A stretch of DNA of 64,000 nucleotides from Sphingosinicella sp942492965 (GTDB lineage: Bacteria; Pseudomonadota; Alphaproteobacteria; Sphingomonadales; Sphingomonadaceae), in the NCBI GenBank assembly GCA_942492965.1, contig OW818656.1, forward strand, positions 4,154,001 to 4,218,000, written 5' to 3'. Each line of letters starts with the position of its first letter. Positions within the stretch are counted from its first letter, which is position 1. Positions 15,486 through 25,250 of this stretch are shown piece by piece. Below the pieces are notes generated by a model. It was not told where the DNA came from. It did not search any database and saw nothing but the letters and a program-made list of their open reading frames with translations. A program made the position numbers and the translations under genes.

Positions 15486-17954
15486 TTACTTGGCGGCGGC
15501 CGTTTCAGGGTTCGTGCGCGTCTTTCCGCGGGCGATCTCGTGCCGCACCTTGTCGGAAAGTTCCTGCACAGAGAACGGCTTCGCGAGGAAGGCCACATCG
15601 GGAACGTCGATCGACTTCCGAAGCTGTTCCTCGGCGTAGCCCGACATGAAGATGATCTTGAGGTCGGGGAACGTCTTTCGCGCGTGCTGGACAAGCGTCG
15701 GCCCGTCCATCGTGGGCATCACCACATCGGAAATCAGCAGGTCGACGCCCTCGGGCATCCGTTCCAGAATCTCCAGCGCTTCTTCGCCGTGGCCGGCGGT
15801 CAGCACCTCGTAGCCCTTGCGCGTCAGCGCGCGCTCGGCGACGGCGCGGACCATCGCCTCGTCCTCCACGAGCAGGATTTTGCCCTGCCCCCACGGATCG
15901 CCGCCGTCCGCGCCCGCTGCGGCCGTCGCGGCCTCCGGCAGCGCTTCCTGCGCGGGCAGGTAGATCGTGAACGTAGTGCCAGCGGCGACGACGCTGTCTG
16001 CGAAGATGTAGCCGCCCGACTGCTTGACGATGCCGTACACCGTGGAAAGGCCGAGGCCGGTGCCGCGCCCGACCTCCTTGGTGGTGAAGAACGGCTCGAA
16101 GATCTTGCCGAGAATCTCGGGCGAAATGCCGGTGCCCGTGTCCTTCACCGCGATCGCGACATATTCCCCCGAAGGCATACCCTCGCGGTCGAGCTTCTTC
16201 GCCTCGCGCGCCGAAACCGCGAAGGTCGAGATCGTGAGCTCGCCGCCTTCGGGCATCGCGTCGCGCGCGTTTACGGCGAGGTTGACGATCACCTGCTCCA
16301 TCTGGCCGGGGTCGGCGCGCACCGGCGCGAGGCTGCGGCCGTGCTTCACCGTGAGCGTCACCGTCTCGCCGAGCAGACGCTTCAGGAGATGGCTGAGTTC
16401 ACCGACGATGTCCGACACGTGGATGAGCTGCGGGCGCAACGTCTGCTGGCGCGAGAAGGCGAGGAGCTGGCGCACGAGGTTCGCGGCGCGGTTCGCGTTC
16501 TGGCGGATCTGGTTGAGGTCGTCGAAATCGCTGTCGCCCGGCGTGTGGCGGAGCAGCATCAGGTCGCAGTAGCCGATCACGGCGGTGAGGATGTTGTTGA
16601 AATCGTGCGCGACGCCGCCCGCGAGCTGGCCCACCGCCTGCATCTTGGTGGCTTGCGCGATCTGCTTTTCGAGTTTCAGCTGCTCCTGATTATCCTTGAG
16701 CGACAGGACGACGGCCGGGCCGCCCGCGCCCGGCGCCTTGCCGATAGTGAGCGCCACAGGCTCCTCGGGCTTGTGCTTCAACCGCACGCGCAGGTCGCGC
16801 GCGCGTTCAATGGAGGCGGCAGCGCGGCGCACCGCGTCCGACACCATCGTCTTGTCCTCATCGACGACGAGATCGCTCGGGTAGCGCAGTTCGCTCCCCT
16901 CCTCGACCCCCGCGATGGCGGCGAAACTCTCGTTCATGAACGTGAAGCGGCCGTCGCGATCGGCGAGCGCGAGCCCGATCGGCAGAACCGAAAGCAGCGC
17001 GGGCAGGCTGTCTGGCACAGGCGTCACGGCCTCCGCCGCCGCGCTGCCTTCGCGCAGGATCAGGAACACGTAGGCGCTCGTGCCCGCCTCTTTCTGGTTG
17101 CCGAGCGGGAGTTCGATGAGGCGCACGGGAATGTTCGCGCCGCCACCGGTCTTCATGCGCCGCGCGCCGTCCTCCCCCGCCTCCAGAATATCGACAAGGT
17201 TCGTCGGCACGCGACCTGCGGTGCCGGTGATGGCGTTTTTGAAGGCCCCGTTCGCCGCGATGATCTCGCCGGAGGGATCGGCCATCACGACCATCAGACC
17301 GGCGCTGCCGAGCCAGATGCCCGCCGGACCTTCGAGTAGCGCAACCGTGTCGTCCATCGCCTTCTCGGCGGTGCCGCGCCTGAGCGTCCACAAGAGATAG
17401 TTCCGCGCGGTATCGGCGGGCCGCACCGACACGCGCAGCTTGCGACGCGCCCCGCTGACAGTTTGTTCAATCTCGGCAAAGCCGTTGCCGTCGCGTCTCG
17501 CCTGCTCGGCGATGTTGGTAAGGCGGCCGCGGCTCGCCTCGTCCTCGCCCGCAAGATCGAAGGGCGAAGGATAACCGTCGCAGCGCGTGCCATAGGCCGC
17601 GTTCGCGCAGACGAGTTTGCCCTCCGCGTCAGTGACGGCGAGCGCATCGCTGCGCGAATCGAGCGCGGTGCGCATCATCGTCCAGTCGATGCCGCCCGCG
17701 CCCCGCCGCGCCCTGCCGAGCGCCGAGAAATAGGCGACGACCGCTGAGGCAAGGATCATTGCGCCGTAGAGAGAGGCGATCTCCCACGAATCCATCGCCC
17801 ATCCCACGAGCACGGTGGAAACGAGGCCGAGCAGCACCGCGCCCGCGATCACCAGGGCCATGTGGCGCTGCGCACCGGGCAGGCGCGGCCATTCGATCGG
17901 ATCGGGAAGATCCTCGCTGCTGGCCGGAAACCGGGAGTCGGTGCGCATCGTCAT
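15486..17954 (-). CDS. cckA: Cell-cycle hybrid histidine kinase CckA
   Basis: About 822 residues. Order: two transmembrane helices (roughly residues 30-80), PAS-like segments, HisKA with the phospho-accepting His450 in AGGVAHDFNNILTAV, HATPase (VNARDAMPEGG, GTGISPEI, GRGTGLGLSTVYGIV) and a C-terminal receiver domain (VDLLISDVVMPTMDG). This is the CckA layout of alphaproteobacteria, which phosphorylates ChpT and then CtrA/CpdR to control cell-cycle and motility genes. The start is uncertain: MTMRTDSR (17954) is used, with an ATG at 17948 and an open frame to 18032. recA follows on the same strand. Confidence 0.92.
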   Translation of the reverse strand: MTMRTDSRFPASSEDLPDPIEWPRLPGAQRHMALVIAGAVLLGLVSTVLVGWAMDSWEIASLYGAMILASAVVAYFSALGRARRGAGGIDWTMMRTALDSRSDALAVTDAEGKLVCANAAYGTRCDGYPSPFDLAGEDEASRGRLTNIAEQARRDGNGFAEIEQTVSGARRKLRVSVRPADTARNYLLWTLRRGTAEKAMDDTVALLEGPAGIWLGSAGLMVVMADPSGEIIAANGAFKNAITGTAGRVPTNLVDILEAGEDGARRMKTGGGANIPVRLIELPLGNQKEAGTSAYVFLILREGSAAAEAVTPVPDSLPALLSVLPIGLALADRDGRFTFMNESFAAIAGVEEGSELRYPSDLVVDEDKTMVSDAVRRAAASIERARDLRVRLKHKPEEPVALTIGKAPGAGGPAVVLSLKDNQEQLKLEKQIAQATKMQAVGQLAGGVAHDFNNILTAVIGYCDLMLLRHTPGDSDFDDLNQIRQNANRAANLVRQLLAFSRQQTLRPQLIHVSDIVGELSHLLKRLLGETVTLTVKHGRSLAPVRADPGQMEQVIVNLAVNARDAMPEGGELTISTFAVSAREAKKLDREGMPSGEYVAIAVKDTGTGISPEILGKIFEPFFTTKEVGRGTGLGLSTVYGIVKQSGGYIFADSVVAAGTTFTIYLPAQEALPEAATAAAGADGGDPWGQGKILLVEDEAMVRAVAERALTRKGYEVLTAGHGEEALEILERMPEGVDLLISDVVMPTMDGPTLVQHARKTFPDLKIIFMSGYAEEQLRKSIDVPDVAFLAKPFSVQELSDKVRHEIARGKTRTNPETAAAK

Positions 17955-18044
17955 CGTGTCGTGGTCATCCGCGCAAGGCCGCTTCCGGTCAAGCCCGCTC
18001 GCGCGGAACGGATGCTGTGCCGGGGCGGCCACCCGATTGGCACT

Positions 18045-18251
18045 TCAGGCGGGTAACCGCAGCAGGTCGCGATAGGCCGCAATCAGCCTCTCGTCGGCAG
18101 TACAGAGCGCAGCTGCAGGCATGGAGCGTAAGGCACGCGGAGCGCGCTGCGTGAGCACGGGCGGCAATGCCCTATGGCGCGGATGCGCGCGAAACGCACC
18201 CGCCAGTTTCGCGACGATGATTTCCGCAAGAGAGGGCCCGCGCTCTGTCAT
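18045..18251 (-). CDS. Small hypothetical protein upstream of cckA
   Basis: 68 residues, rich in Ala, Arg and Leu, with no recognised family and no membrane segment. GAGGGTAGGGC, a fair ribosome site, precedes the ATG, and the gene sits codirectionally about 90 bases before the chosen cckA start. In GC-rich DNA an open frame this short can be chance; there is no independent support. Confidence 0.35.
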   Translation of the reverse strand: MTERGPSLAEIIVAKLAGAFRAHPRHRALPPVLTQRAPRALRSMPAAALCTADERLIAAYRDLLRLPA

Positions 18252-18369
18252 GCCCTACCCTCAGCCAGTCATGGATAATTTCGGGTTAACCCTTGAATGA
18301 AGTTTTTCCCGTGGCTCGAGCAGTTTCTCTGCTTTGCACAAAGCCGTGCAGCCGTCTAAGCGCATCGCC

Positions 18370-19647
18370 ATGAGCTCTGCCGACGCCGAGGATAGAACGT
18401 CCGTCTTCGCGATACCCGATTATCGCTATTTCTGGATCACCAAACTCGCCTCGACGACGTCGCAGATGATCCTCGTCATCGTGATCGGCTGGATGGTCTA
18501 CGATATCGCGCGCGAGACGATGCCGGAGCGCGAGGCCGCATTCTTGCTCGGCATGGTAGGCCTCGCCCAGTTCCTGCCGCTGTTCGTGCTGTCGCTCGTC
18601 GTCGGCTACATCGCTGACCGGGTGGACCGCCGCTACATTGTGCGCGGCGCGCTCGCGCTTGAAATGCTGTGCGCGGCAGGCCTCGGCGCACTGGAGCTCA
18701 CGGGCGATATCACGATCCCCGCGCTCTTCGTGGTGGCGGCATTACTCGGCGTCGGGCGCGCTTTCGCGTCGCCGGCGCTTTCGGCGCTCGCGCCCAACCT
18801 CGTGCCGGTGCGGATGTTGCCGACCGCGATCGCGTGGAACTCGATCGGCTGGCAGGTGGGCGCGATCGGCGGCCCGGCGATGGGCGGCTATCTCTATGCA
18901 GCGAACCCCGCCGCGCCGCTCGTCGTCTCGGCGGCGATGCTGACGATCAGCCTCATCGCGATGTTCCTGATTTCGCGCGTGCCGCTGCCGGAAGCCGAAG
19001 CCACGGCGAACCCGATCGAATCGGTGATGAACGGACTTCGCTACGTGCGCGACAACAAGGTGGTGCTGGGCGCGATCTCGCTCGATCTCTTCGCCGTGCT
19101 GCTCGGCGGCGTCACGGCGCTGCTGCCCGTTTATGCGCGCGACATTCTCGCCGTCGGCCCCGAAGGCCTCGGCCACCTTCGCGCCGCGCCTGCCGTGGGC
19201 GCGGCGATCGTGGCGCTCTGGCTCTCGCGGCGGCCGCTCGCGCGGCATGTCGGCATCAAGATGTTCGTATGCGTCGCGATCTTCGGCATCGCCATCGTCG
19301 TCTTCGGCCTGTCGCGAGACCTCTGGCTGTCGCTCGGCGCCCTCGGCGTGCTCGGCGCGGCGGACATGGTGAGCGTCTACGTTCGCTCCTCGCTCATCCA
19401 GATCTACACGCCGGACGCGATGCGCGGCCGGGTGTCGTCGGTCTCGATGCTGTTCATCTCCGCCTCGAACGAACTGGGAGAGGCCCGATCCGGCCTCACC
19501 GCCGCGTGGTTCGGCCCTGTCGAGGCCGTGGTGATCGGCGGCATCGGCACCATCGTCGTCACCGCACTCTGGGCTTGGCGCTTTCCAGAGCTTCGCCGAG
19601 CCGATAGTTTTGATGTTCCGGGCGCACTCAAGGAGAGATCGACATGA
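18370..19647 (+). CDS. MFS transporter, EntS/MFS_3-like exporter
   Basis: 425 residues from MSSADAEDRTS; an upstream TTG at 18334 gives a 12-residue extension with no helix or family signal. About 12 transmembrane helices are visible, with the MFS loop 2-3 motif GYIADRVDRRY. It resembles the MFS_3 group of exporters (enterobactin or drug efflux type), but the substrate is not readable. The stop overlaps the cysK start by 4 bases (ATGA), so the two genes are coupled; a link to cysteine or sulphur export is possible but unproven. Confidence 0.85.
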   Translation: MSSADAEDRTSVFAIPDYRYFWITKLASTTSQMILVIVIGWMVYDIARETMPEREAAFLLGMVGLAQFLPLFVLSLVVGYIADRVDRRYIVRGALALEMLCAAGLGALELTGDITIPALFVVAALLGVGRAFASPALSALAPNLVPVRMLPTAIAWNSIGWQVGAIGGPAMGGYLYAANPAAPLVVSAAMLTISLIAMFLISRVPLPEAEATANPIESVMNGLRYVRDNKVVLGAISLDLFAVLLGGVTALLPVYARDILAVGPEGLGHLRAAPAVGAAIVALWLSRRPLARHVGIKMFVCVAIFGIAIVVFGLSRDLWLSLGALGVLGAADMVSVYVRSSLIQIYTPDAMRGRVSSVSMLFISASNELGEARSGLTAAWFGPVEAVVIGGIGTIVVTALWAWRFPELRRADSFDVPGALKERST

Positions 19648-20558
19648 AGGCAGCAAGCATACTGGAAACGATCGGCGGCACGCCGCACATCCGGGTGAAT
19701 CGCCTGTTCGGGCCGGACGCATCGGTATGGGTGAAGTCGGAGCGGTCCAACCCGGGCGGCTCGATCAAGGACCGCATCGCGCTCGCGATGATCGAGGACG
19801 CGGAAGCCTCCGGCGCACTCAAACCCGGCGGCACGATTGTGGAGCCCACCTCGGGCAACACGGGCATCGGCCTTGCGATGGTCGCTGCCGTCAAAGGCTA
19901 CCGCCTCGTGCTCGTGATGCCCGAATCGATGTCGCTGGAACGTCGCCGCCTCATGCTCGCTTACGGCGCGACCTTCGACCTGACGCCGCGCGAGAAGGGC
20001 ATGAAGGGCGCCATCGAGCGCGCCGTGGAGATCGTCGGCTCGACCCCCGACGCATGGATGCCGCAGCAGTTCGAAAACCCCGCGAACGTCACCGCGCACG
20101 TGAAGACGACGACGCAGGAAATCCTCGCCGATTTCCCGGACGGGCTCGACGCCATCATCACCGGCGTTGGCACCGGCGGGCATATCACCGCCTGCGCCAA
20201 GGTGCTGAAGCCGAAGATGCCCGGCCTCAAGGTTTATGCCGTGGAGCCGACGCTCTCCCCCGTGCTCTCGGGCGGTCAGCCGGGTCCGCACCCGATTCAG
20301 GGCATCGGCGCGGGCTTCGTGCCAGGCGTGATGGATACGGCGCTGCTCGACGGCATCATCCAGGTCGCGCCGGACGACGCCAAGGAAATGGCCCGCCGCT
20401 CCGCGCGCGAGGAAGGAACGCTCGTTGGGATTTCATCGGGCGCGACGCTCGCCGCGATCCGCCAGCACCTCGAAAAGAATCCGAAGCACCGCGTGCTCGG
20501 CTTCAACTACGACACCGGCGAGCGCTACTTGTCGGTGCCGGATTTCTTGCCGGAATGA
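19644..20558 (+). CDS. cysK: Cysteine synthase A (O-acetylserine sulfhydrylase)
   Basis: 304 residues. It makes cysteine from O-acetylserine and sulphide with PLP. Lys42 in SNPGGSIKDR is the PLP Schiff-base lysine, TSGNTG binds the substrate carboxylate, and GVGTGGHITACAKVLK binds the phosphate. GISSGATLAAI and the short C-terminus fit CysK rather than cystathionine beta-synthase. It is coupled to the MFS gene upstream and converges with the carboxypeptidase gene, overlapping by 34 bases. Confidence 0.95.
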   Translation: MKAASILETIGGTPHIRVNRLFGPDASVWVKSERSNPGGSIKDRIALAMIEDAEASGALKPGGTIVEPTSGNTGIGLAMVAAVKGYRLVLVMPESMSLERRRLMLAYGATFDLTPREKGMKGAIERAVEIVGSTPDAWMPQQFENPANVTAHVKTTTQEILADFPDGLDAIITGVGTGGHITACAKVLKPKMPGLKVYAVEPTLSPVLSGGQPGPHPIQGIGAGFVPGVMDTALLDGIIQVAPDDAKEMARRSAREEGTLVGISSGATLAAIRQHLEKNPKHRVLGFNYDTGERYLSVPDFLPE

Positions 20559-21544
20559 GCTGACGCCGGCGGAGTCGGCGTCTGGTCGCTGCGGATCGCG
20601 CTGCGCCAGACGCTGACGTCGTCGGACGAGCCCTGCTCCGTCACCGCCTGCTGGAAGTCCAGCATCTGCGGCACTTCGTTCATCGACATGGCGACCGTCA
20701 GGTGCTCGCCCTGGCGCCGTTTCTTCAGCACGTCGAAGCCGGAAGCGAGCAGCGCTTCGATATTGTTGTTCCGCGCGGCCGACGTCGGCGCGCCGAGCAC
20801 GACCGCGATCAGCCGGCGCCCATCCCGCACCGCTGACGCGGCGAGCGTGAAGCCGGAGGCATTGGTGTAGCCGGTCTTGATCCCGTCGAGGCCGACGAAC
20901 TTGCCGAGCAGCTTGTTATGGTTGGGCATCACCGTGCCCTGGAAGTTGAACTGCTGCTCCGAAAAATACGGATAATACTGCGGAAAATCGCGGATCAGTG
21001 CCTTCGAAAGCGTGGCGAGGTCCCGCGCGGTCGTATGGTGCGCGGCGTTCGGCAGGCCCGAAGCATTGAAGAACGCACTGCTGTTCATACCGAGCGCCTT
21101 CGCCTTCTCGGTCATGGCGCGCGCGAAAACGACCTCCGAGCCATCGAGCCTCTCGGCAAGCGCCACCGCGACGTCATTTGCCGACTTGGTGGTGAGCGCG
21201 CGGACCGCCTGTTCCACGGTGATCCATCCGCCACGCGGTACGCCAAGCTTGGAGGGCGGCTGCGCCGCAGCGTTGGCTGAGAAATAGACCTTGTCGCTCA
21301 TCTTCAGCTCTTTGCGCTCGAGCGCATCGAACGTCAGGTAGAGCGTCATCACCTTGGTGATCGAGGCGGGGTGGCGCGCTTCGTCGGGGTTGCGCGCATA
21401 AAGCACCTCGCCGCTGTCCGCATCGACAAGGATCGCCGCATATTTGGAGACGGAAACAAGACTGGCGGCCGTGGCTGGTTGGGGCGCGATCGGCGCACCC
21501 ACGAGAATGGAAACAATGAACGCGACGATCAAATGCAAACGCAT
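20525..21544 (-). CDS. D-alanyl-D-alanine carboxypeptidase (PBP5/6 type, S11)
   Basis: 339 residues with a signal peptide at about 1-27 (cleavage near ATAAS). The serine D,D-peptidase motifs are complete: Ser61-x-x-Lys64 (SITK), SAN, and KTGYT. It trims the terminal D-Ala from periplasmic peptidoglycan stem peptides. A C-terminal amphipathic membrane anchor is not obvious; the last 40 residues are polar. It is monocistronic and overlaps cysK at the 3' end. Confidence 0.93.
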   Translation of the reverse strand: MRLHLIVAFIVSILVGAPIAPQPATAASLVSVSKYAAILVDADSGEVLYARNPDEARHPASITKVMTLYLTFDALERKELKMSDKVYFSANAAAQPPSKLGVPRGGWITVEQAVRALTTKSANDVAVALAERLDGSEVVFARAMTEKAKALGMNSSAFFNASGLPNAAHHTTARDLATLSKALIRDFPQYYPYFSEQQFNFQGTVMPNHNKLLGKFVGLDGIKTGYTNASGFTLAASAVRDGRRLIAVVLGAPTSAARNNNIEALLASGFDVLKKRRQGEHLTVAMSMNEVPQMLDFQQAVTEQGSSDDVSVWRSAIRSDQTPTPPASAHSGKKSGTDK

Positions 21545-21766
21545 GATCGCTAGTCTCCCACCCGCCGCCCGCGCCCCCGCGCAGGCTACTCAAACTCCAC
21601 TACCGTGCCAGAATGAGGCAAATGCGCCATTCTGAAAAGCCCTTTAGACGAACGGAGCCGAAACGTGCGACGACCTGAGTCAATTCTGCGCCGTTCCGAA
21701 TCCCGTAAAGCGCCTTTGACGTCAAACATGCGGATTCAAACTTAAGAAGCGCTGAACATATCCTCC

Positions 21767-21798
21767 AAAGCAAAGGGGCCGCCGTTTCCGGCAGCCCC
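21767..21798 (-). terminator. Rho-independent terminator of the fad operon
   Basis: On the minus strand a 10-bp stem GGGGCTGCCG / CGGCGGCCCC (one G-T pair) with a GAAA tetraloop is followed by TTTGCTTT. It lies 25 bases after the FadJ-like stop. The rest of the 278-base gap to the carboxypeptidase gene (21545-21766) holds nothing I recognise. Confidence 0.8.
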
Positions 21799-21822
21799 AA
21801 GCAAATCTGAAAGCCTTTTTGC

Positions 21823-24003
21823 TCAGGCCGCCTGTTTCAGCTTCGCATTGCCATAGAAGGTCTCACCCTTCGCCGCCATGTCGCGAAGCAGCTGCGGCGG
21901 CGCAAAGCGTTCGCCGTATTGCTGCGTCAGGTGGTCGAGCGTGCGGACGACCTCGTCGAGGCCGATCGTGTCCATCATGCTGAACGGTCCGCCGGTGTGC
22001 GGCATGAAGCCCCAGCCGAAGATCGCGCCAAGATCGCCGTCCTCGGGCGTTTCCAGCACGCCCTCCGCGAAGCAGCGCGCGCATTCCACGAGTTGGCGGT
22101 AGCTGAGCCGGGTTTTGACCTCTTCCGGCGAAGGCTGTTCGGCGTCAGCCTTCTGGTCGAAAGTCTTGCCGAGATCGACCCACAGCGCCTTTTTCCCGTC
22201 TTCGGGATAGTCGTAATAGCCCTTGCCCGCCTTGCGGCCGAGGCGGCCGAGCGCGACCATCTTTTCGATGACGTCATCGGCCGCGGTTGCCTTGTAGGCG
22301 TCACCCAAATCCTTCTTCGTCTGCAGCATCACCTTGTGGCCAAGCTCGATCGAAACCTCGTCGAACACCGCAAGCGGTCCCACGGGCATACCCATCTGCT
22401 TGCCGATATTCTCGACGAGCGCGGCGTTTACCCCCTCGCCCACCATCACCGAACCTTCGGCGGTGTAAGTGCCGAAGCAGCGCGAGGTGTAGAAGCCCCG
22501 GCTATCGTTGACGACAATCGGCGTCTTCTTGATCTGGGCGACGTAATCCAGCGCCTTTGCAATGGCCTCCGGACCGGTCTTCTCACCCACGATGATCTCC
22601 ACGAGCGGCATCTTCTCAACGGGCGAGAAGAAATGCACGCCGATGAAGTTCTCTTGTTTGGTCCACGCCTTGGCGAGACTGGTGATCGGCAGCGTCGATG
22701 TGTTTGATCCGAAGATCGTGTCGGCACTGACGACGGCTTCCGTCTTTTGCGTCGTCTCCGCCTTGATGGCGCGGTCCTCGAACACCGCCTCGATGATGAA
22801 GTCGCAGCCCTTCAGGTCCGCGAAGTCGGTCGTCGGGTGGATGCGGGCGAGGATCTCATCCAGCTTCTCCTTCGGCAGCCGCTTCAGCTTGTCGGCGGTG
22901 TAGGCTTTACCCTTCTCCGCCGCTTCGATGCTGCGGTCGAGCAGCACGACCTCGATGCCCGCGCGCGCTGAAACAAGCGCGATGCCCGCCCCCATCATGC
23001 CTGCGCCGAGCATACCGAGCTTCTTCGTCGGCATCTTCGCGACATCTTTCGGACGCCGCGCGCCTTTCTCCGCCGCCTGCTTGTTGACGAACAGGCTCCG
23101 CACCATGTTCATCGCCTGCGGATCAGCGGCGACCTTGGCGAAATACTTGCTCTCGACGCGGATCGCGAGGTCCATCGGCACCTGCGACCCTTCATAGACC
23201 GCAGACATGATTGCGCGCGGCGCGTTCATGTTGCCGTTCGTCATCTTGAGCACCATGGCGTTGCCGCCCACGAACGTCTGGATGAAGGCCGGGTTGAACT
23301 GACCGACACCGCCCGGGAACTTGAAGCCCTTCTGATCCCACGGCTGCACACCCTTCGTCGGGTTCGCCTTCACCCAGGCCTTGGCCTTGGCGACAACCTC
23401 GTCGGCGGGGGCAAGCTCGTTCGCAACGCCGAAGCCGAGTGCTTCCTGCGGCGACATGGATTTGCCCTGCAGCAGGTACATGGATGCCGCCTGGATCCCC
23501 ATCAGGCGCGGCAGGCGCTGTGTGCCGCCTGCGCCCGGAAACAGGCCGACCATCACTTCGGGCAGACCCAGTTGCAGCTTCGGATTGTCGGCAACGACGC
23601 GGTAGTGGCAGGCGAGACAAAGCTCGAGACCGCCACCGAGCGCGATGCCGTTGATCGCCGCTGCCACCGGCTTGCCGCTCGTTTCCAGACGGCGATACAG
23701 GCGGTTCAGCGTAAACACGCCATCGAACAGCTTCGCCATTTTCGATTTGCCGCCGGTGCCTTCATTGCCCGAAAGCGCGCCGCCCATGCCCTTCAGATCG
23801 GCGCCCGCCATGAAGCCGCTGGCCTTGCCGCTGGTGATGACGGCGCCCTTGATGGCTTCGTCCTTCTCGATCATCGCGATCATCGTGTCGAAGTCGCGTG
23901 TCAGCTCGGCGGTGATGACGTTCATCGACTGGCCGGGCACGTCGATGGTGAACAGTGCGATGCCGTCGGCGTCGAGGTCGTACTTGATGGTTTCCATGGT
24001 CAT
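21823..24003 (-). CDS. fadJ: Bifunctional enoyl-CoA hydratase / 3-hydroxyacyl-CoA dehydrogenase
   Basis: 726 residues. Residues 1 to about 200 are a crotonase domain (SGFMAGADLKGM oxyanion region; GGLELCLACHYRV). From about 330 an NAD-binding fold opens with LGAGMMGAGIAL, followed by the 3-hydroxyacyl-CoA dehydrogenase C-terminal domain (VNDSRGFYTSRCF). It carries out steps 2 and 3 of beta-oxidation. AGGGGACGAGA precedes the ATG. It is the last gene of the MerR-FadE-thiolase-FadJ operon, 15 bases after the thiolase. FadB versus FadJ naming is by resemblance only. Confidence 0.93.
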   Translation of the reverse strand: MTMETIKYDLDADGIALFTIDVPGQSMNVITAELTRDFDTMIAMIEKDEAIKGAVITSGKASGFMAGADLKGMGGALSGNEGTGGKSKMAKLFDGVFTLNRLYRRLETSGKPVAAAINGIALGGGLELCLACHYRVVADNPKLQLGLPEVMVGLFPGAGGTQRLPRLMGIQAASMYLLQGKSMSPQEALGFGVANELAPADEVVAKAKAWVKANPTKGVQPWDQKGFKFPGGVGQFNPAFIQTFVGGNAMVLKMTNGNMNAPRAIMSAVYEGSQVPMDLAIRVESKYFAKVAADPQAMNMVRSLFVNKQAAEKGARRPKDVAKMPTKKLGMLGAGMMGAGIALVSARAGIEVVLLDRSIEAAEKGKAYTADKLKRLPKEKLDEILARIHPTTDFADLKGCDFIIEAVFEDRAIKAETTQKTEAVVSADTIFGSNTSTLPITSLAKAWTKQENFIGVHFFSPVEKMPLVEIIVGEKTGPEAIAKALDYVAQIKKTPIVVNDSRGFYTSRCFGTYTAEGSVMVGEGVNAALVENIGKQMGMPVGPLAVFDEVSIELGHKVMLQTKKDLGDAYKATAADDVIEKMVALGRLGRKAGKGYYDYPEDGKKALWVDLGKTFDQKADAEQPSPEEVKTRLSYRQLVECARCFAEGVLETPEDGDLGAIFGWGFMPHTGGPFSMMDTIGLDEVVRTLDHLTQQYGERFAPPQLLRDMAAKGETFYGNAKLKQAA

Positions 24004-24018
24004 TCTCGTCCCCTCCGC

Positions 24019-25230
24019 TCAGATACGCTCGATGATCGTGCCGGTGCCCATGCCTGCGCCGACGCACAGGTTGATGAGCGCGGTGCCCTTGCCCGTGCGT
24101 TCCAGCTCGTCGAGCACAGTGCCGAGGATCATGGCGCCGGTGGCGCCGAGCGGATGGCCCATGGCGATGGCGCCGCCGTTCACGTTGATCTTGTCATGCG
24201 AAATGTTCAGCGCCTGCATGTAGCGCAGCACGACGCTGGCGAAGGCCTCGTTCAGTTCGAACAGGTCGATGTCGTCCTTCGTCATGCCCGCGCGCTTCAG
24301 CACCTTCTGCGCAACGAACTCGGGGCCGGTGAGCATGATCGTCGGCTCGGAGCCGACCGAGCCCATGGCGCGGATGCGCGCACGCGGCTTGAGGCCGTAC
24401 TTCTCGCCCATCGCCTTGCTGCCGACGAGTACGGCGGCTGCGCCGTCAACGATGCCGGAGCTGTTGCCGGCGTGGTGCACGTGGTTGATGCGTTCGACCT
24501 CCGGATACTTCATCAGCGCAATGGCGTCGAAGCCCGGCATCGTTTCGCCCATGTCGGTGAAACTGGCCTTGAGGCTGCCGAGCGACTGCATGTCGGCCTC
24601 AGGCCGCATATGTTCGTCGCGGTCGAGAACGACCTCGCCGATCACATCCCGAACCGGCACGATGGAGCGCGCGAAGCGGCCTTCGTCCCACGAACGCTTG
24701 GCGCGCTTCTGGCTTTCCACCGCATAGGCGTCCACGTCGTCGCGCGAGAAGCCGTACTTGGTGGCGATCAGGTCGGCGCCGATGCCTTGCGGCGCGAAGT
24801 AGAGCTTGTGTGCCACGGCCGGGTCCATCGCCCACGCGCCGCCATCGGCACCCATCGGAATACGGGACATCGATTCGACGCCGCCGCCGATCGCGAAATC
24901 CGCCTCGCCCGCCATCACCTTGGCGGCGGCCATGTTCGTCGCTTCAAGCCCGGAGGCGCAGAAGCGGTTGATCTGCACACCCGCGGTCGTCTGGGCATAG
25001 TCGGCGTTCAGTGCGGCAACGCGTGCGATGTCCGATCCCTGCTCGCCGATCGGCGCGACGCAACCGAGCACGACGTCGTCGACATCGGCGGTGTCGATGC
25101 CGGTGCGGTCGCGCACCGCCTGAAGCACCTGCGTCGCAAGCTGAATCGGTGTGATCTCGTGCAGGCTGCCGTTCAATTTGCCGCGTCCGCGCGGTGTCCT
25201 GACGGCATCGTAGATATAGGCTTCAGCCAT
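24019..25230 (-). CDS. fadA: Acetyl-CoA C-acyltransferase (thiolase)
   Basis: 403 residues. It performs the thiolytic last step of beta-oxidation. Nucleophile Cys91 is in NRFCASGLEA, the conserved His in GGAIAMGHPLGATGA, and the second Cys in CVGAGMGTG near the C-terminus; NEAFASV is also present. The cassette order and the partner FadJ gene support a degradative fatty-acid role rather than acetoacetyl-CoA synthesis. Confidence 0.93.
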   Translation of the reverse strand: MAEAYIYDAVRTPRGRGKLNGSLHEITPIQLATQVLQAVRDRTGIDTADVDDVVLGCVAPIGEQGSDIARVAALNADYAQTTAGVQINRFCASGLEATNMAAAKVMAGEADFAIGGGVESMSRIPMGADGGAWAMDPAVAHKLYFAPQGIGADLIATKYGFSRDDVDAYAVESQKRAKRSWDEGRFARSIVPVRDVIGEVVLDRDEHMRPEADMQSLGSLKASFTDMGETMPGFDAIALMKYPEVERINHVHHAGNSSGIVDGAAAVLVGSKAMGEKYGLKPRARIRAMGSVGSEPTIMLTGPEFVAQKVLKRAGMTKDDIDLFELNEAFASVVLRYMQALNISHDKINVNGGAIAMGHPLGATGAMILGTVLDELERTGKGTALINLCVGAGMGTGTIIERI

Positions 25231-25250
25231 TGGGTTTGCTCCTTAGAATG

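Noticed and set aside
18283..18292. Perfect palindrome GGGTTAACCC between the cckA and MFS genes as a CtrA site
   Set aside because: CtrA needs TTAA-N7-TTAA; the second half-site here is not TTAA, so only the palindrome itself can be stated.
21600..21800. 66-aa minus-strand frame between the carboxypeptidase gene and the fad operon
   Set aside because: It includes the fad terminator hairpin and has no ribosome site or family.
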